Below are positions 6,271-7,053 of a DNA stretch of 7,053 bases, piece by piece. Source of the DNA: Spirochaetaceae bacterium (lineage in GTDB: Bacteria > Spirochaetota > Spirochaetia > Sphaerochaetales > Sphaerochaetaceae). The notes under the pieces are model-generated. The model made no database searches and was not told the DNA's origin. It saw only the letters and a list, made by a program, of their open reading frames with translations. The position numbers and the translations under genes were made by a program. The DNA lies in contig DMKZ01000023.1 of assembly GCA_003454065.1 (NCBI GenBank), positions 1 to 7,053 of the forward strand, given 5' to 3'. Positions within the stretch are counted from its first letter, which is position 1; every line of letters begins with the position of its first letter.

Positions 6271-6909
6271 TCACCCTTTGATGTTCCCCTTGATTTCACC
6301 GACCATTTTTATTTCCTCGGTTTTCAAATCGACTTGGATGTTGTTCGCATTATAGCTGTTGCCATCCCAGTTGACGCTTGAATTTCCGCTTAGCAGCAAG
6401 GTGTTGTTGTCCCTATTGAATATGATGTTGTCCGCCCTGCATATCATAGGGCCTTTTTCGGTTTTCTTTATGATTTTGGCTCTTATTTGCATTTTAAGTA
6501 TGCCTTCGTCCATGTTGAAGTCAAGCCATGCGGCGGAAGCGGCAACTTCGTTGTTCAAGTCCTGGAGCTCTATCCATCCATCCACGACGATGCTTTGCGT
6601 GTTTCTGTTGTAAATCAGGGAAGTGGAGTATATCGTTATCCTGTGCTTGAAATCGTTTATGGATACGTTTCCGTCGCATTCGAGGTTAGAATAGTCCTTT
6701 CCCGTGATGGTGACGGTCTGTGCTTTGATTTCCACATCGCCCGTATTTATGTTCGCGCCTTCGGAAAGGCGCACGATTCTGTTGTCGCCCTTCATTTGCA
6801 TGGAAGTGTTTCCGGATGAGAATGTTATGTTGTCTGCGAATGCGGCTTCAATGGCCAAAAATACGAGCAGAAGGAACAATATGGAGGCTCTTTCAAAATT
6901 CCTTTTCAT
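6271..6909 (-). CDS. LptA/OstA-like exported protein
   Basis: The 212-residue product has a clear signal peptide: basic MKRNFER, a hydrophobic stretch (about 9-20) and a cleavage site AFA|D after residue 25. The mature part consists of repeated short beta-strand units with alternating hydrophobic residues and family-like phrases: GDVEIKAQTVTITG, LECDGNVSI, SLIYNRNTQSIVVDG and CRADNIIFNRDNN. This pattern is characteristic of the OstA/LptA domain, a beta-jellyroll that carries lipopolysaccharide or other lipid across the periplasm between the inner-membrane exporter and the outer membrane. The length is close to that of E. coli LptA. No lptB, lptC or lptD is in the window, so LptC-like or other OstA-domain roles remain possible and I give no symbol. 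No strong Shine-Dalgarno sequence precedes the ATG at 6909, and only a weak promoter match is seen. It diverges from tRNA-Pro and is followed by the patatin gene. Confidence 0.82.
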   Translation of the reverse strand: MKRNFERASILFLLLVFLAIEAAFADNITFSSGNTSMQMKGDNRIVRLSEGANINTGDVEIKAQTVTITGKDYSNLECDGNVSINDFKHRITIYSTSLIYNRNTQSIVVDGWIELQDLNNEVAASAAWLDFNMDEGILKMQIRAKIIKKTEKGPMICRADNIIFNRDNNTLLLSGNSSVNWDGNSYNANNIQVDLKTEEIKMVGEIKGNIKG

Positions 6910-6943
6910 TGCAACATCTTAGACTACAAAAAAAAGGCAAAAT

Positions 6944-6972
6944 TTGCAATATTAAGTGCTTTTCATTAGAAT
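6944..6972 (+). promoter_or_regulatory. Promoter for tRNA-Pro
   Basis: TTGCAA (6944-6949, 4 of 6 to the -35 consensus), a 17-bp spacer and TAGAAT (6967-6972, 5 of 6 to the -10 consensus) predict a start near 6979, about six bases before the tRNA. TTGCAA is a palindrome, so the same hexamer could act as the -35 of a minus-strand promoter for the LptA-like gene. The corresponding -10 on that strand is poor (TAGTCT, 3 of 6). A run of eight A residues lies at 6928-6935 between the two genes. Confidence 0.65.
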
Positions 6973-6984
6973 AGAAAGGTATTT

Positions 6985-7053
6985 CGGGCTATAGCGCAGT
7001 GGCTAGCGCACTTGGTTCGGGACCAAGGGGTCGGCAGTTCAAATCTGCCTAGC
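6985..7053 (+). tRNA. tRNA-Pro (anticodon CGG), 3' end cut by the window edge
   Basis: The acceptor 5' strand CGGGCTA (6985-6991) begins with C1, as is typical of bacterial proline tRNAs. The D-stem is GCGC/GCGC (6994-6997, 7006-7009). The anticodon stem CTTGG/CCAAG frames the loop TTCGGGA, with CGG at 7018-7020. The T-arm is GGCAG-TTCAAAT-CTGCC (7033-7049). The acceptor 3' strand begins TAGC (7050-7053), and the remaining three paired bases and discriminator lie beyond the window. Everything visible pairs correctly. Confidence 0.95.

Overview
The window looks like ordinary chromosomal DNA from a diderm (Gram-negative-type) bacterium of intermediate GC content. An LptA/OstA-like exported protein implies an outer membrane. 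The one complete tRNA gene does not encode its 3' CCA. The gene mix (LptA-like protein, GyrI-like protein, single-chain DnaE without a PolC-type exonuclease insertion) would fit a spirochaete such as a Treponema relative, but that is a low-confidence inference.

Layout: the window is bounded by tRNA genes. At the left edge is the 5' part of a tRNA on the minus strand, with a near-consensus promoter (positions 45-73). Positions 89-555 hold no intact gene. They contain a probable decayed small ORF (102-288), a perfect 16-bp palindrome (207-222) and a 15-codon minus-strand ORF behind a perfect Shine-Dalgarno sequence. A complete tRNA-Cys(GCA) follows at 556-629. A pair of 23-bp imperfect inverted repeats (639-661 and 779-801) lies just before a GyrI-like domain gene (837-1485), which is broken by one extra T at 1052-1055.

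The centre is dnaE (1532-5086), the catalytic alpha subunit of DNA polymerase III. It has its own promoter very close to the ATG and no Shine-Dalgarno sequence, so its mRNA is probably leaderless or nearly so. It ends at a compact bidirectional terminator shared with a convergent minus-strand pair: a patatin-like lipase (5125-6216) and, upstream of it, an LptA/OstA-like exported protein (6271-6909). These two may be co-transcribed, which would place a lipid acyl hydrolase beside an envelope-lipid transport factor. At the right edge a tRNA-Pro(CGG), diverging from the LptA-like gene, runs off the window.

I found no CRISPR array, insertion sequence, recognisable defence system or clear new system. 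The points most worth a second look are the GyrI frameshift, the apparently leaderless dnaE, the inverted-repeat pair and the lipase/LptA pairing.
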